The notes under the pieces were generated by a model. The model was not told the DNA's origin. It did not search any database and was given only the letters and a program-made list of their open reading frames with translations. This document shows positions 51,176 through 59,907 of a stretch of 64,000 nucleotides of DNA, piece after piece. The position numbers and the translations under genes were made by a program. Origin of the DNA: SB11 sp965222995 (GTDB lineage Bacteria > Bacteroidota > Bacteroidia > UBA8524). Location: contig OZ244977.1 of assembly GCA_965222995.1 (NCBI GenBank), positions 248,001 through 312,000 of the forward strand, in the 5' to 3' direction. Position 1 is the first letter of the stretch. Each line of letters opens with the position of its first letter.

Positions 51176-52648
51176 CTATTTAAATTTCTTCTTTATATCC
51201 TTCATCCATAACTCGATATTTGATGGTTGGCGCAGCTGCCATCCTTCAGGTTTTTTAACGATAAATGCAGGGTTTGCATATATGTTAATATATATCCCGT
51301 TTTTTTCGTAAGTCGTTCCGTGCCAGCCCTTCAGTTGTTGTAAACCATCAAAGCTGAATTCGCAATTCATGTTGCTATGAAAAATGTACGATACACTGTC
51401 AAAAGGCTTATTATATAAGCCTTTTAAGTGTATGCCTTTGGTACTGTCTAAATATCTTATACTCGTAGGATAACTAAGCGGGGCATAAGTATAAAAGGCA
51501 ATACTATCTCCAAAATCATTTTTTATTTCTTGTTCCAACTCATAAATAGGTAAATAAGCAATATTAGAGTCTCCAATACATTTGCCGGGGTAATACATGA
51601 AATTCCCTGCCACTAAAGCTAATCCGGTTAGTACAGCCCATATTTTTTTAGTAATAGGGTGCATTATTTCTAAACTGCCGGCAAAAAGAATAATTAAAAA
51701 AACAGATGCGGGTAAAAAATACCTGTGTATTGGGGGGTAAGCAAATAAAATACAAACACCACCGCCAACAAGTAATAATAATAAACTATAGCTTATAAAT
51801 ACTTTTATAAAACTATCTGTAGGGTAAAAACTCTTTCTTTTTTTGAAAAAGACAAGAAGCACTACAAACAACGGTATTACATATCCAAAATCTGTAATGC
51901 GCCAAAAGGCAATAGCAAAATTATATGCAATGCCTTTTAGTGTAGGAGCATCGCGCAGATAGTTGGGCGAACTGATTGCCCAGCCAAATTGTTTATAATG
52001 TGCAAAAGCCCATAGAACCAAAACCAAAAAGGGGATGGAGTATTGCCACCATTTTTGTTTTATCCAGCTAAAAATAGAACGGATACCGTTGGTAAGACTA
52101 TAAAAAACAACATCGTTAACAGCTAAAAACAACAATAAAAATGCTCCTTGAAGATGTATAAGCATCATTACAGAAATAGTAATAATATATGCTACTTTCT
52201 TTTTCTGTAACCAAAAATAAAATGCACTAAGTGCTGCCAAAGTTAACGGCAGTTGCAATGAAGCATTGGTTAGTTGAGCTACATAAAAGGGCGAAATAGC
52301 AAAAATAAGGGCTGAAAATTGTGCTGTTTTTTCACTCCAAAATTGTGAAGCTATTTTATATATAACCAAACATAATAATAGCCCTACCAGTATTTGTATT
52401 AAATGCGTAACCCAAAGGCTTTTACCCAGAATTCCCCAACCAATAGCAATTATAAGGGGGTATAAGGTAGGGTGCCCCGGGTCAGCTTCAGGGGTATTCC
52501 AAATGGTGCTGAAATTGTGGGCATAAATATTATCGGCGGCATATAGGTTACTAGGGAGTGTATCGCCCAAAAAGGGCATATCCATTACCCAAAAAAAAGC
52601 AGCTACATGCGCTGCTATTAGTACAATATAAAATAGTTGCTTTTTCAG
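51176..52648 (-). CDS. Integral membrane glycosyltransferase (GT39/PMT-like), possible CTG start
   Basis: The first ATG (52585) would give 469 aa but cuts into a first membrane helix. The same frame is open upstream and encodes KKQLFYIVLIAAHVAAFFW directly after a CTG at 52648, 2 bp beyond the preceding stop, giving 490 aa. About eleven helices follow; the first loop contains the acidic segment NTPEADPGHPTLYP, typical of GT-C transferases. The C-terminal about 110 residues are soluble. Another GT of this type is at 41198. Donor and acceptor are unknown. It follows the gene at 52651 in an operon. Confidence 0.7.
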   Translation of the reverse strand: MKKQLFYIVLIAAHVAAFFWVMDMPFLGDTLPSNLYAADNIYAHNFSTIWNTPEADPGHPTLYPLIIAIGWGILGKSLWVTHLIQILVGLLLCLVIYKIASQFWSEKTAQFSALIFAISPFYVAQLTNASLQLPLTLAALSAFYFWLQKKKVAYIITISVMMLIHLQGAFLLLFLAVNDVVFYSLTNGIRSIFSWIKQKWWQYSIPFLVLVLWAFAHYKQFGWAISSPNYLRDAPTLKGIAYNFAIAFWRITDFGYVIPLFVVLLVFFKKRKSFYPTDSFIKVFISYSLLLLLVGGGVCILFAYPPIHRYFLPASVFLIILFAGSLEIMHPITKKIWAVLTGLALVAGNFMYYPGKCIGDSNIAYLPIYELEQEIKNDFGDSIAFYTYAPLSYPTSIRYLDSTKGIHLKGLYNKPFDSVSYIFHSNMNCEFSFDGLQQLKGWHGTTYEKNGIYINIYANPAFIVKKPEGWQLRQPSNIELWMKDIKKKFK

Positions 52649-52650
52649 TG

Positions 52651-53136
52651 TTAGGCCGTTTGTTTAGGAAGATAACGATTTATCCAAGTTTGTTTAATGG
52701 GTAGTTCCCATTGCGTGTCTAGCTGTTCTTTTGTGGTTATTAAGGTATTAAAAGCTAAAGTATCGGCATTTACATTACCTTCTTCTAACTGAGTTTTTAA
52801 CTCATTTATGCTATAAGTTTTTACCTCATCATCATTTTTTATGCTAACCAATTGGCGATTGAATAATGAAACCCCCAATTGCTTCTCAACTTCTTGCAGA
52901 AAATGCACCGATTTATCTATAGAACAACCACTAGCTTCGGCTTGGGTTTCATCAACCATAAGGATAATAAAACGGTTGTGCCATACATCACCTTTAGCCT
53001 TTAGTTGTTGGTTATGTGCCGTCCATTGTTGGGTAAAACTAGCCAGTGCTTCATTTAAAGCATTTACTTCATCCGTAGTAAAAACCCTATCGCTTTGGTA
53101 TACCCAAACTTTAGATTGTGGTGAGAAATTATGCAT
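52651..53136 (-). CDS. Conserved Bacteroidota protein of unknown function
   Basis: 161 aa, no signal peptide or membrane segment. Sequence features: KVWVYQSDRVFTTDEVNAL at the N-terminus, FIILMVDETQAEASGCSIDKSVHFLQEVEKQLG in the middle. Homologues are frequently labelled ABC transporter ATPase, but no Walker motifs are present and I do not accept that name. The conserved Gly-Cys-Ser-Ile-Asp segment looks like a small-molecule or metal site. It is the first gene of a two-gene operon with the membrane glycosyltransferase. Confidence 0.65.
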   Translation of the reverse strand: MHNFSPQSKVWVYQSDRVFTTDEVNALNEALASFTQQWTAHNQQLKAKGDVWHNRFIILMVDETQAEASGCSIDKSVHFLQEVEKQLGVSLFNRQLVSIKNDDEVKTYSINELKTQLEEGNVNADTLAFNTLITTKEQLDTQWELPIKQTWINRYLPKQTA

Positions 53137-53159
53137 AGTACAAAGTTAGAATATTATAG

Positions 53160-53588
53160 TCAGCCTAATAAAAAATCAATAACAGTAAATATACCAACTA
53201 ACATACTGATTCCAAAAAAAGTAGTTAATATTAACGCAATTGCTAGCCCAAATAATTCTGCCATCCCATTTATTAATTTATTAAACTTACTTACTGTTTT
53301 TGGGACATTGAATTCAGGAAGTTTTTGTTCTTCAACAACTTTTAGACCTGCTACAACTCCTCCACTACTTATATCCTCAACACCATATTGGAAGCTATAA
53401 AAACTTTTGTCATCTTTATTTTCACTGTAAACACCTTTTAACAACTCAGAAGCAAACGTAATAGCTCCTTTTTTGGTGCATTCTATTGAGGAATAATGAT
53501 CCCTATAACTATTGATGACTATATATGGAGCTATCTCAAAATCGTACTGCTCAGAAAACTCAATAAAGTCTTTTACTTCTTTTTCCAT
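53160..53588 (-). CDS. Hypothetical protein with C-terminal membrane helices
   Basis: 142 aa. Acidic soluble N-terminal part (about 1-105) and one long or two short membrane helices at the end (about 108-140: LFGLAIALILTTFFGISMLVGIFTVIDFLLG). No family recognised. It has its own spacing (gap of 23 bp to the next gene downstream) and a terminator upstream of it, so it is transcribed apart from the FKBP genes. Confidence 0.55.
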   Translation of the reverse strand: MEKEVKDFIEFSEQYDFEIAPYIVINSYRDHYSSIECTKKGAITFASELLKGVYSENKDDKSFYSFQYGVEDISSGGVVAGLKVVEEQKLPEFNVPKTVSKFNKLINGMAELFGLAIALILTTFFGISMLVGIFTVIDFLLG

Positions 53589-53601
53589 AATTTAAAGAAA
53601 C

Positions 53602-53626
53602 AAAAAAGCCCCGATAAATCGAGGCT
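53602..53626 (-). terminator. Terminator of the FKBP operon
   Basis: AGCC(C)CGAT pairs with ATCG(A)GGCT around AA with one mismatch; six T follow on the minus strand. It lies 50 bp after the stop of the FKBP gene at 53676. Confidence 0.8.
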
Positions 53627-53675
53627 AAAATATTTGTAAGCATTGTTAAATGCTCAATGATAAATGTAAAATAGA

Positions 53676-54062
53676 TTATCCTACCTTAATCAACTCAACA
53701 TCAAATATTAAAGTAGCATTAGGACCTATAATAGAACCCGGTGCACCGTGTGCGCCGTAACCCAATTCAGAAGGGATGTATAGCGTATATTTAGAGCCTT
53801 CGCTCATTAGTTGCAAACCTTCTGTCCAACCTGCAATTACACGGTTAAGCGGGAAAGAAATAGGCTGTCCGCGCTCTACAGAACTATCAAACACCCTACC
53901 ATCGGTTAGCATACCGGTATAGTGTACTGTTACATTATCAGCAGGGCCGGGTTTTGCACCGCTACCTTCTGTTATTACTTTGTATTGTAAACCGCTTGCT
54001 GTGGCTACAACACCTTCTTTGTTTTTATTTTCTTCTAAAAAATTTGTGCTTTCTGTTGTCAT
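53676..54062 (-). CDS. FKBP-type peptidyl-prolyl isomerase, cytoplasmic
   Basis: 128 aa. Single FKBP domain (about 22-128): VTVHYTGMLTDGRVFDSS, FPLNRVIAGWTEGLQLMSEGSKYTLYIPSELGYG, then FDVELIKV. Residues of the prolyl site (Y, F/D, W, Y) are all present. No signal peptide. The first 35 residues (FLEENKNKEGVVATASGLQYKV) repeat the end of the N-terminal domain of the neighbour at 54081, so it looks like a duplication of that gene's C-terminal half that lost its lipoprotein signal. 18 bp separate the two. Confidence 0.92.
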   Translation of the reverse strand: MTTESTNFLEENKNKEGVVATASGLQYKVITEGSGAKPGPADNVTVHYTGMLTDGRVFDSSVERGQPISFPLNRVIAGWTEGLQLMSEGSKYTLYIPSELGYGAHGAPGSIIGPNATLIFDVELIKVG

Positions 54063-54080
54063 ATTTGTTTTGATTAAAAA

Positions 54081-54794
54081 TTAATTCACTTTTACCAATT
54101 CTACTTCAAAAAGTATGGTTGCATTAGGGCCAATAGCACCCTGAGAACCACGTTCTCCATAAGCAAGGTTTGAAGGTATAAAAAATTTAAACTTTGAGCC
54201 TTCTTTCATTAACAATAATCCCTCTTTCCAACCTTGTATTAAACCGCCTAAGTTAAATGTAGCAGGAGACCCCGGCTTGGTGCCGTCAAAAACAGTTCCG
54301 TTTAGCAAAGTGCCGGTATAGTATACGGTAACACTACTATTGGGGTTAGGGTTTGTCCCGCTTCCTTCTTTCAATACTTTATATTGTAAACCACTGGCTG
54401 TGGTTACTACTCCTTTCTTGGTTTTGTTTTCTGCTAAAAAAGCCTCACCCTCACTCAGGTTTTTTGCTGCAATTATTTGCTGTTTTTTTATGAAGTAGTT
54501 GTTTACTATGGGGCTTGCATCTTTTTTACTTATAAGCAATGAGTCATCGCCAGGTAATTGGTTATTAATAGCCCTACCAAAAACCTCTAATAACAACTCG
54601 TTATTCATATCCTCAAAACCTTGTGCTTTAAGGCTTTGACCATATAATAAGCCAAGAGAGTAAGAAACAGAGTCAGTATAGTTTTTCAGTTCGATACCGT
54701 TTTTGTAGTTATTGGTAGTTGAGGTACTTTTTTTACTGCTGCTGCAAGCACTTAAAACAAGCAATACCGATAGTAGTGATATAAAAGGTTTCAT
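54081..54794 (-). CDS. FKBP-type peptidyl-prolyl isomerase lipoprotein (Mip-like)
   Basis: 237 aa. Lipoprotein signal with lipobox LSAC (Cys17), an FkpA/Mip-type helical dimerisation domain (about 35-130: SVSYSLGLLYGQSLKAQGFEDMN ... EGEAFLAENKTKKGV), then a full FKBP domain (VTVYYTGTLLNGTVFDGT, GGLIQGWKEGLLLMKEGSKFKFFIP, FEVELVKV). It acts as a periplasmic folding catalyst or chaperone, anchored to a membrane by its lipid. It sits between the ABC-F gene (10 bp) and the cytoplasmic FKBP gene (18 bp), all leftward. Confidence 0.93.
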   Translation of the reverse strand: MKPFISLLSVLLVLSACSSSKKSTSTTNNYKNGIELKNYTDSVSYSLGLLYGQSLKAQGFEDMNNELLLEVFGRAINNQLPGDDSLLISKKDASPIVNNYFIKKQQIIAAKNLSEGEAFLAENKTKKGVVTTASGLQYKVLKEGSGTNPNPNSSVTVYYTGTLLNGTVFDGTKPGSPATFNLGGLIQGWKEGLLLMKEGSKFKFFIPSNLAYGERGSQGAIGPNATILFEVELVKVN

Positions 54795-54803
54795 AATGGT
54801 TTA

Positions 54804-56435
54804 TTATGCGTTTACTGCTATGCCATACATAGCTTCGCGTTGTTCTTTAATTTTAGGGTCTGAAATATATTCGTCGTAAGTCATTAGTTTATCCAGGTTG
54901 CCTTTAGGTGTTATTTCAATAATACGGTTGGCAACAGTTTGCATAAACTGATGGTCGTGGCTGGTAAATAAAATCCCGCCTTTATAGTCAATCAAGGCAT
55001 CGTTAAAAGCCGTGATAGATTCAAGGTCAAGGTGGTTGGTCGGTTCGTCAAGTACTAAAAAGTTAGCGTTTTGCAGCATCATTTTGCTGGTCATACAACG
55101 CACCTTTTCACCTCCTGAAAGTACTTTGGCACTTTTTTGAGTTTCTTCACCGCTAAACAGCATTCTTCCTAAAAAACCACGGATAAAAGTCTCGTCTTTT
55201 TCCACGCTAAACTGGCGTAGCCAGTCTACTAGGTTAAGGTCAACACCTTCAAAATATTTGCTGTTATCGTTGGGCAAGTATGAGTGGGTAATGGTAACTC
55301 CCCATTTATATTCTCCTTTATCGGTTTCAACATCACCCATTAAAGTTTTAAAGAAGGTGGTAATGGCTAAACTGCTTTTTGAAACAATAGCTACCTTGTC
55401 GCCTTTGTTTAGGGTGAAGTTAATATCATCAAACAATACTTCACCATCAATAGATTTTGAGAGATTTTCTACAGTAAGTATTTGGTCTCCTGCCTCACGC
55501 TCTTGCTGAAACTGTATACCCGGATAACGGCGTGTACTCTCGGGCATGTCTTCAATATTAAGTTTTTCAAGCAGTTTTTTGCGGCTTGTAGCTTGTTTGC
55601 TTTTTGCTGCGTTGGCGCTAAAGCGCGAAATAAATTCTTGCAGCTCTTTGCGTTTATCTTCAGCTTTTTTGTTTTGGTCGGTACGTTGTTTCAAAGCTAA
55701 CTGGCTCGATTCATACCAAAACGTATAATTACCTGTATAAACTTTTAGTTTCTTAAAGTCTATATCGGCAATATGAGTACAAACCGTGTCTAAAAAGTGC
55801 CTGTCGTGTGATACAACTATTACTATATTTTTAAAATCGGCTAAAAAGTTTTCCAACCAGTTTACCGTTTCAATATCCAGGTCGTTGGTAGGCTCATCCA
55901 GCAACAAAATATCAGGCTCGCCAAACAGTGCTTGTGCCAGTAGCACTCGTACTTTTTCATTACCGCTCAACTCGTTCATGGGGCGGTAGTGCAAATCTTC
56001 TTTTATACCTAGGTTGCTTAGCAGTTCGGCAGCATCACTTTCAGCCATCCAGCCGTTCATTTCGCCAAACTGCTCCTCAAGTTCACTGGCTCTTATACCA
56101 TCTTCATCATTAAAATCAGGCTTGGCATAAATGGCATCTTTTTCCTGCATTATATCCCAAAGCTTTTTGTTGCCCACTATAACGGCATTTAGCACGGTAA
56201 ACTCATCAAACTCAAAGTGATTTTGTTTCAATACGCTCATACGCATACCGGGAGTCATAGAAACACTTCCGGTTTGCGGGTCTATTTCACCCGAAAGGAT
56301 TTTAAGAAATGTAGATTTACCCGCACCGTTTGCACCAATAACGCCGTAGCAATTACCTTCGGTAAACTTTACATTTACTTCATCAAACAAAACACGCTTA
56401 CCAAAGCGCAAAGAAACATTTGAAACGTTTAGCAT
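54804..56435 (-). CDS. ABC-F family ATPase (YbiT-like) with degenerate second P-loop
   Basis: 543 aa, two ABC domains joined by a charged P-site tRNA-interaction-type linker (about 245-315). Domain 1 has Walker A GANGAGKST (34-42), signature LSGNE (156-160), Walker B LLLDEPT with E181 and switch H210. Domain 2 keeps signature LSGGEKVR (439-446), Walker B LVLDEPT with E464 and H493, but the P-loop reads VSKSSLAITT (351-360), with Ile at the Lys position. ABC-F proteins act on the ribosome E site or drug resistance rather than transport. The missing Lys should weaken ATP binding at that site. Confidence 0.92.
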   Translation of the reverse strand: MLNVSNVSLRFGKRVLFDEVNVKFTEGNCYGVIGANGAGKSTFLKILSGEIDPQTGSVSMTPGMRMSVLKQNHFEFDEFTVLNAVIVGNKKLWDIMQEKDAIYAKPDFNDEDGIRASELEEQFGEMNGWMAESDAAELLSNLGIKEDLHYRPMNELSGNEKVRVLLAQALFGEPDILLLDEPTNDLDIETVNWLENFLADFKNIVIVVSHDRHFLDTVCTHIADIDFKKLKVYTGNYTFWYESSQLALKQRTDQNKKAEDKRKELQEFISRFSANAAKSKQATSRKKLLEKLNIEDMPESTRRYPGIQFQQEREAGDQILTVENLSKSIDGEVLFDDINFTLNKGDKVAIVSKSSLAITTFFKTLMGDVETDKGEYKWGVTITHSYLPNDNSKYFEGVDLNLVDWLRQFSVEKDETFIRGFLGRMLFSGEETQKSAKVLSGGEKVRCMTSKMMLQNANFLVLDEPTNHLDLESITAFNDALIDYKGGILFTSHDHQFMQTVANRIIEITPKGNLDKLMTYDEYISDPKIKEQREAMYGIAVNA

Positions 56436-56559
56436 TATACCTGTTTTATAAAGGGCTGCAAAGGTATGAAAAAGGGCTTGGAATAGCTAATACTCAACTA
56501 TCGATAAGGGCACTCGTTTTAACCAAAAGACAAAAACAAAACTGTTATTTTGCAAAGCC

Positions 56560-57417
56560 GTGCTCAACACCCTAAAATTTCATTTAAAAACATCGCGTCC
56601 GGGGCTTTGGTTTCCTACTATTTGGCTGTATGTAATACCTACCTCGGGTTTAGCTATCTGTGGTGATTTAACATTTTGGGTAGGGCTAATCTATTTCACT
56701 TTTCCGTTTAACTATTTAATATATAGTTGGAACGACTGGGCAGATATTGGGATAGACCATATCAATCCCCGCAAAAACACTTTTTTATTTGGTGCAGTGA
56801 GTAATCACTCACTAAAAAAAGAAATTATTTGGGTAAATATTATAAGCCAAATTCCGTTTTTGCTATTCTTTGCATATCACACCGGATATTATATGGGTTG
56901 GTGGCTAACCACATTGGTTTTTTTAAACTACATGTATAATGATAAGAAAATGCGGGTGAGTAGCCGCCCACCGTTTGAATTATTTGTTTCTTTGGGGTAT
57001 TTGCTGGCTTTGTTGATGAGTGTGCGTCTAAACGGAGATATTGTTGTCTCTATTACAACATACTTGTATTTAATGCTGTTTGCTATACAGTCTCATTTAA
57101 TTGGTGAGATAATGGATATTGAGCCGGATAGGGCAGGTAAGCGGAAAACTACAGCAACAGTACTGGGGTTTAAGTGGAGCAAAATACTTTTAGCAGCAAT
57201 TGTTGCAGTGGAAGCATATATTTTATTGATAATAGCAAACGAGTGGGTATTAGGTGTTTTCTTAGTTCTTTATACTCTATATATGATATTAGACGCCTTT
57301 TTCATTTATAAAAACAAACCCTACCCGTTACAGTTGGTGAAACTTTTTGGCATTTGTGCCAATATAGCAGCCTTAACTACTATGGTATGGTTGTGGATTA
57401 CAGGGGGACTAATGTAG
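56560..57417 (+). CDS. UbiA-family prenyltransferase
   Basis: 285 aa from a GTG at 56560. About nine membrane helices. First Asp-rich motif NDWADIGID (58-66; NDxxDxxxD) and second DIEPDRAGKRKTT near 192 are intact, so it should be an active prenyl-diphosphate transferase acting on an aromatic or quinone-like acceptor. No biosynthetic partners are near. TTATTTTG, one mismatch from the -7 consensus, ends 7 nt before the GTG. Confidence 0.88.
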   Translation: MLNTLKFHLKTSRPGLWFPTIWLYVIPTSGLAICGDLTFWVGLIYFTFPFNYLIYSWNDWADIGIDHINPRKNTFLFGAVSNHSLKKEIIWVNIISQIPFLLFFAYHTGYYMGWWLTTLVFLNYMYNDKKMRVSSRPPFELFVSLGYLLALLMSVRLNGDIVVSITTYLYLMLFAIQSHLIGEIMDIEPDRAGKRKTTATVLGFKWSKILLAAIVAVEAYILLIIANEWVLGVFLVLYTLYMILDAFFIYKNKPYPLQLVKLFGICANIAALTTMVWLWITGGLM

Positions 57418-57542
57418 TTTACAGATTTTTTGATTTTGAGAAAGACTGATTTGGAGCAACTACAATTGGTAAACTTTTAAAGTAATTTATCTCGTTTATT
57501 CGTCAACATAAGAACTGTAAACAGAAAACTTAAAACTAAATA

Positions 57543-59336
57543 ATGGCACGCAATCGCGATAGAGATATACCCAAAGCAAAAATTAACAAGGAAAGTTTAA
57601 AAAAGGCTGCCCGACTTTTTGATTATATGGGTAGCAACAAGTGGAAATTTGTATTGGGCTTTTTATTTCTTGTTTTAACGGGGGGTACGGCTTTAGTGTT
57701 TCCTTATTTAACGGGTGATTTGGTTGATGCAGTGTCTATGTCTCAGGAAGAGATTAACCGTGCAGGGATATTACTGCTAACATTGTTTGTTTTGCAGGGT
57801 ATATTCTCCTATTTCAGGGTACGGTTATTTGTAAATGTTACTGAGAACATGTTGGCTGATATTCGGAATGATGTTTACAGAAACCTGATTAAGCAGCCCA
57901 TGTACTTTTTTACCCAGCGTAGAGTAGGGGAGTTAACCAGCAGAATGTCGGCAGATATTTCTCAAATTCACGATACGTTCACTACCAATTTAGCCCAACT
58001 CATGCGCCAGTTGATAATAATTGTAGGCGGTATTGTGATGCTGTTTTTCATTACCCCACAGTTGGCTTTAATAATGCTGGCTATTGTTCCTGTAGTGTCT
58101 GTAGTAGCCTTTTTATTCGGAAGATATATTCGTAAATTTTCAAGAACAGTTCAGGATAAGGTGGCAGACAGTAACTCAATTGTTGAAGAAACCTTGCAGG
58201 GAGTTCAAAATGTAAAATCGTTTGCCAATGAGTTTTTTGAAATAGGCAGGTATAGCGATAGTGTACAAACCATAAAAAGACTGGCTATTAAGCTGGGTAA
58301 TGTACGGGGTGTATTTTTCTCGTTTATAGTTACGGTTATGATGGGGTCTTTGGTGTTTTTGCTTTGGTATTCACTAAAGCTGGTTAACCAGGGAGAGTTA
58401 ACTGCAGGGCAGCTTACTACCTTTAGTTTCTTAACTATTTTTATTGCGGGTTCTTTAGGCGGGATTATAGAACAGTATAGCCAGTTACAAAAAGCTTTAG
58501 GTGCTACTGACAGGGTATTGGAGCTATTGGATGAGGAACCTGAAAATATTGAGACAGAAACAGCTAAAGTACCCGATGAGTATAAAATTAACGGCAATGT
58601 TGAGCTAAACGAGGTAGGGTTTAACTACCCCAGCAGAGAAGAGTATGATGTATTGAAAAATATTTCACTAACTGCAAGGGCAGGAGAAAAAATAGCTTTG
58701 GTAGGCCCTAGTGGTGCTGGGAAATCTACTATAATTAATCTTTTATTGCGTTTTTACGAGCCCCAAAAAGGAGAAATACTTTTCGATGGGAAAAAATCGG
58801 TTGATTTTCCTTTAACATTTCTTCGTCGTCAAATGGCTATTGTACCCCAAGATGTTTTTCTTTTTGGAGGAACAATAAAAGAGAACATCTTGTACGGACA
58901 CCACAGTGCCACGGAAAAAGAAGTAGAAGAGGCAGCCAAACAAGCCAATGCTCATGATTTTATTATTGATTTTCCCGAAGGGTATGAAACTATTGTTGGC
59001 GAGCGTGGGGTAAAACTGTCGGGCGGTCAACGCCAGCGTATTGCTATTGCAAGAGCATTACTAAAAAATCCTACTATACTACTGTTGGATGAGGCAACCA
59101 GTTCTTTAGACTCAGAAAGTGAAAAACTTGTGCAGGATGCTTTGGAAACGCTAATGCAAGGAAGAACATCGTTTATAATAGCCCACAGACTTTCTACCAT
59201 CCGTAATACTGATAAAATTGTTGTGATAGAAAAGGGCAAAGTTGTAGAACAAGGTACACATATAGAGCTTGTTCACAAAAACGACGGTCTATACAAGAAA
59301 TTAAGTGCACTACAATTTGATGAAGAACTGGTGTAA
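57543..59336 (+). CDS. ABC exporter (fused membrane and ATPase domains)
   Basis: 597 aa half-transporter. Six-helix membrane domain (about 30-320) and ATPase with Walker A GPSGAGKST (about 390-398), signature LSGGQRQRIAIARALL, Walker B ILLLDEATSSLD and switch His in IAHRLS. Type IV exporter, MsbA/BmrA-like, working as a homodimer or with a partner encoded elsewhere. Substrate unknown; lipids or drugs are typical. No partner gene nearby. Confidence 0.93.
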   Translation: MARNRDRDIPKAKINKESLKKAARLFDYMGSNKWKFVLGFLFLVLTGGTALVFPYLTGDLVDAVSMSQEEINRAGILLLTLFVLQGIFSYFRVRLFVNVTENMLADIRNDVYRNLIKQPMYFFTQRRVGELTSRMSADISQIHDTFTTNLAQLMRQLIIIVGGIVMLFFITPQLALIMLAIVPVVSVVAFLFGRYIRKFSRTVQDKVADSNSIVEETLQGVQNVKSFANEFFEIGRYSDSVQTIKRLAIKLGNVRGVFFSFIVTVMMGSLVFLLWYSLKLVNQGELTAGQLTTFSFLTIFIAGSLGGIIEQYSQLQKALGATDRVLELLDEEPENIETETAKVPDEYKINGNVELNEVGFNYPSREEYDVLKNISLTARAGEKIALVGPSGAGKSTIINLLLRFYEPQKGEILFDGKKSVDFPLTFLRRQMAIVPQDVFLFGGTIKENILYGHHSATEKEVEEAAKQANAHDFIIDFPEGYETIVGERGVKLSGGQRQRIAIARALLKNPTILLLDEATSSLDSESEKLVQDALETLMQGRTSFIIAHRLSTIRNTDKIVVIEKGKVVEQGTHIELVHKNDGLYKKLSALQFDEELV

Positions 59337-59569
59337 AATACTTTGCTTCTAAATATTTTTTTCTTAAAAATTTAATAATCCTGCCAACATTTTTAGGGGT
59401 TAAGTTGTCTTATATAGTAGTAACAATAGAGGTTTATACAAAGATATTGTTATATGCATTGCAACCAAAACTAAAATCGTTAGTCAAAAAAATTGTATTG
59501 GTAGTTTACTTTTTGGCAACATTTTAGATATATGACTATTAAACAGTGAGAAATTAAACTTTAAGAGAT

Positions 59570-59812
59570 ATGAAAGCAGTATTTACAATTTTGGCGATGA
59601 TAACATCATCAGGTATGCTGTTTGCACAAAATGCAGTTGAGCAAACAGGTTCAAGTTCAGGGTTTGCTGAACATTTTAAACAGTTTAGCTGGATTTATAT
59701 AACTGCTTTTGTAGTATTAATTGGTGTGTTTGTTGCAGCTTATTTTTTTGGCTGGGATAAGAAATTATTTAAAGCAAATACTCACGACGATGGACCGCAA
59801 TTATTTATATAA
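59570..59812 (+). CDS. Small membrane-anchored protein with signal peptide
   Basis: 80 aa. Signal peptide (about 1-19, MLFAQ) then NAVEQTGSSSGFAEHF, one membrane helix (about 43-64) and a short charged tail KKLFKANTHDDGPQLF. No family recognised; the single-helix layout suits a subunit or anchor of a larger complex. The 233-bp upstream gap is AT-rich and without another gene. Confidence 0.6.
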   Translation: MKAVFTILAMITSSGMLFAQNAVEQTGSSSGFAEHFKQFSWIYITAFVVLIGVFVAAYFFGWDKKLFKANTHDDGPQLFI

Positions 59813-59838
59813 GAAATAGATTAGTTTTTTTGATAGGG

Positions 59839-59874
59839 AAAAAAGCCTTACGCATTTTGTGTAGGGCTTTTTTT
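59839..59874 (+). terminator. Terminator after the small membrane protein
   Basis: AAAAAGCC.TAC pairs imperfectly with GTA.GGCTTTTT, followed by seven T. It lies 27 bp after the stop codon. Confidence 0.8.
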
Positions 59875-59893
59875 ATTGAACTGAAATTTAGTT

Positions 59894-59901
59894 TAGTTTT
59901 G
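59894..59901 (+). promoter_or_regulatory. -7 promoter box TAGTTTTG
   Basis: Exact TAnnTTTG ending 6 nt before the ATG at 59908. A GAGGAGA Shine-Dalgarno-like sequence overlaps its end, so the box could be a chance match here. Confidence 0.35.
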
Positions 59902-59907
59902 AGGAGA

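Noticed and set aside
52651..53136. ABC transporter ATPase as the name of this gene
   Set aside because: No Walker A, signature or Walker B motif is present; the label seems to be propagated by annotation.
59830..59907. Upstream start for the amidohydrolase
   Set aside because: It would cross the terminator of the preceding gene and hide the lipoprotein signal; GAGGAGA before 59908 decides the start.
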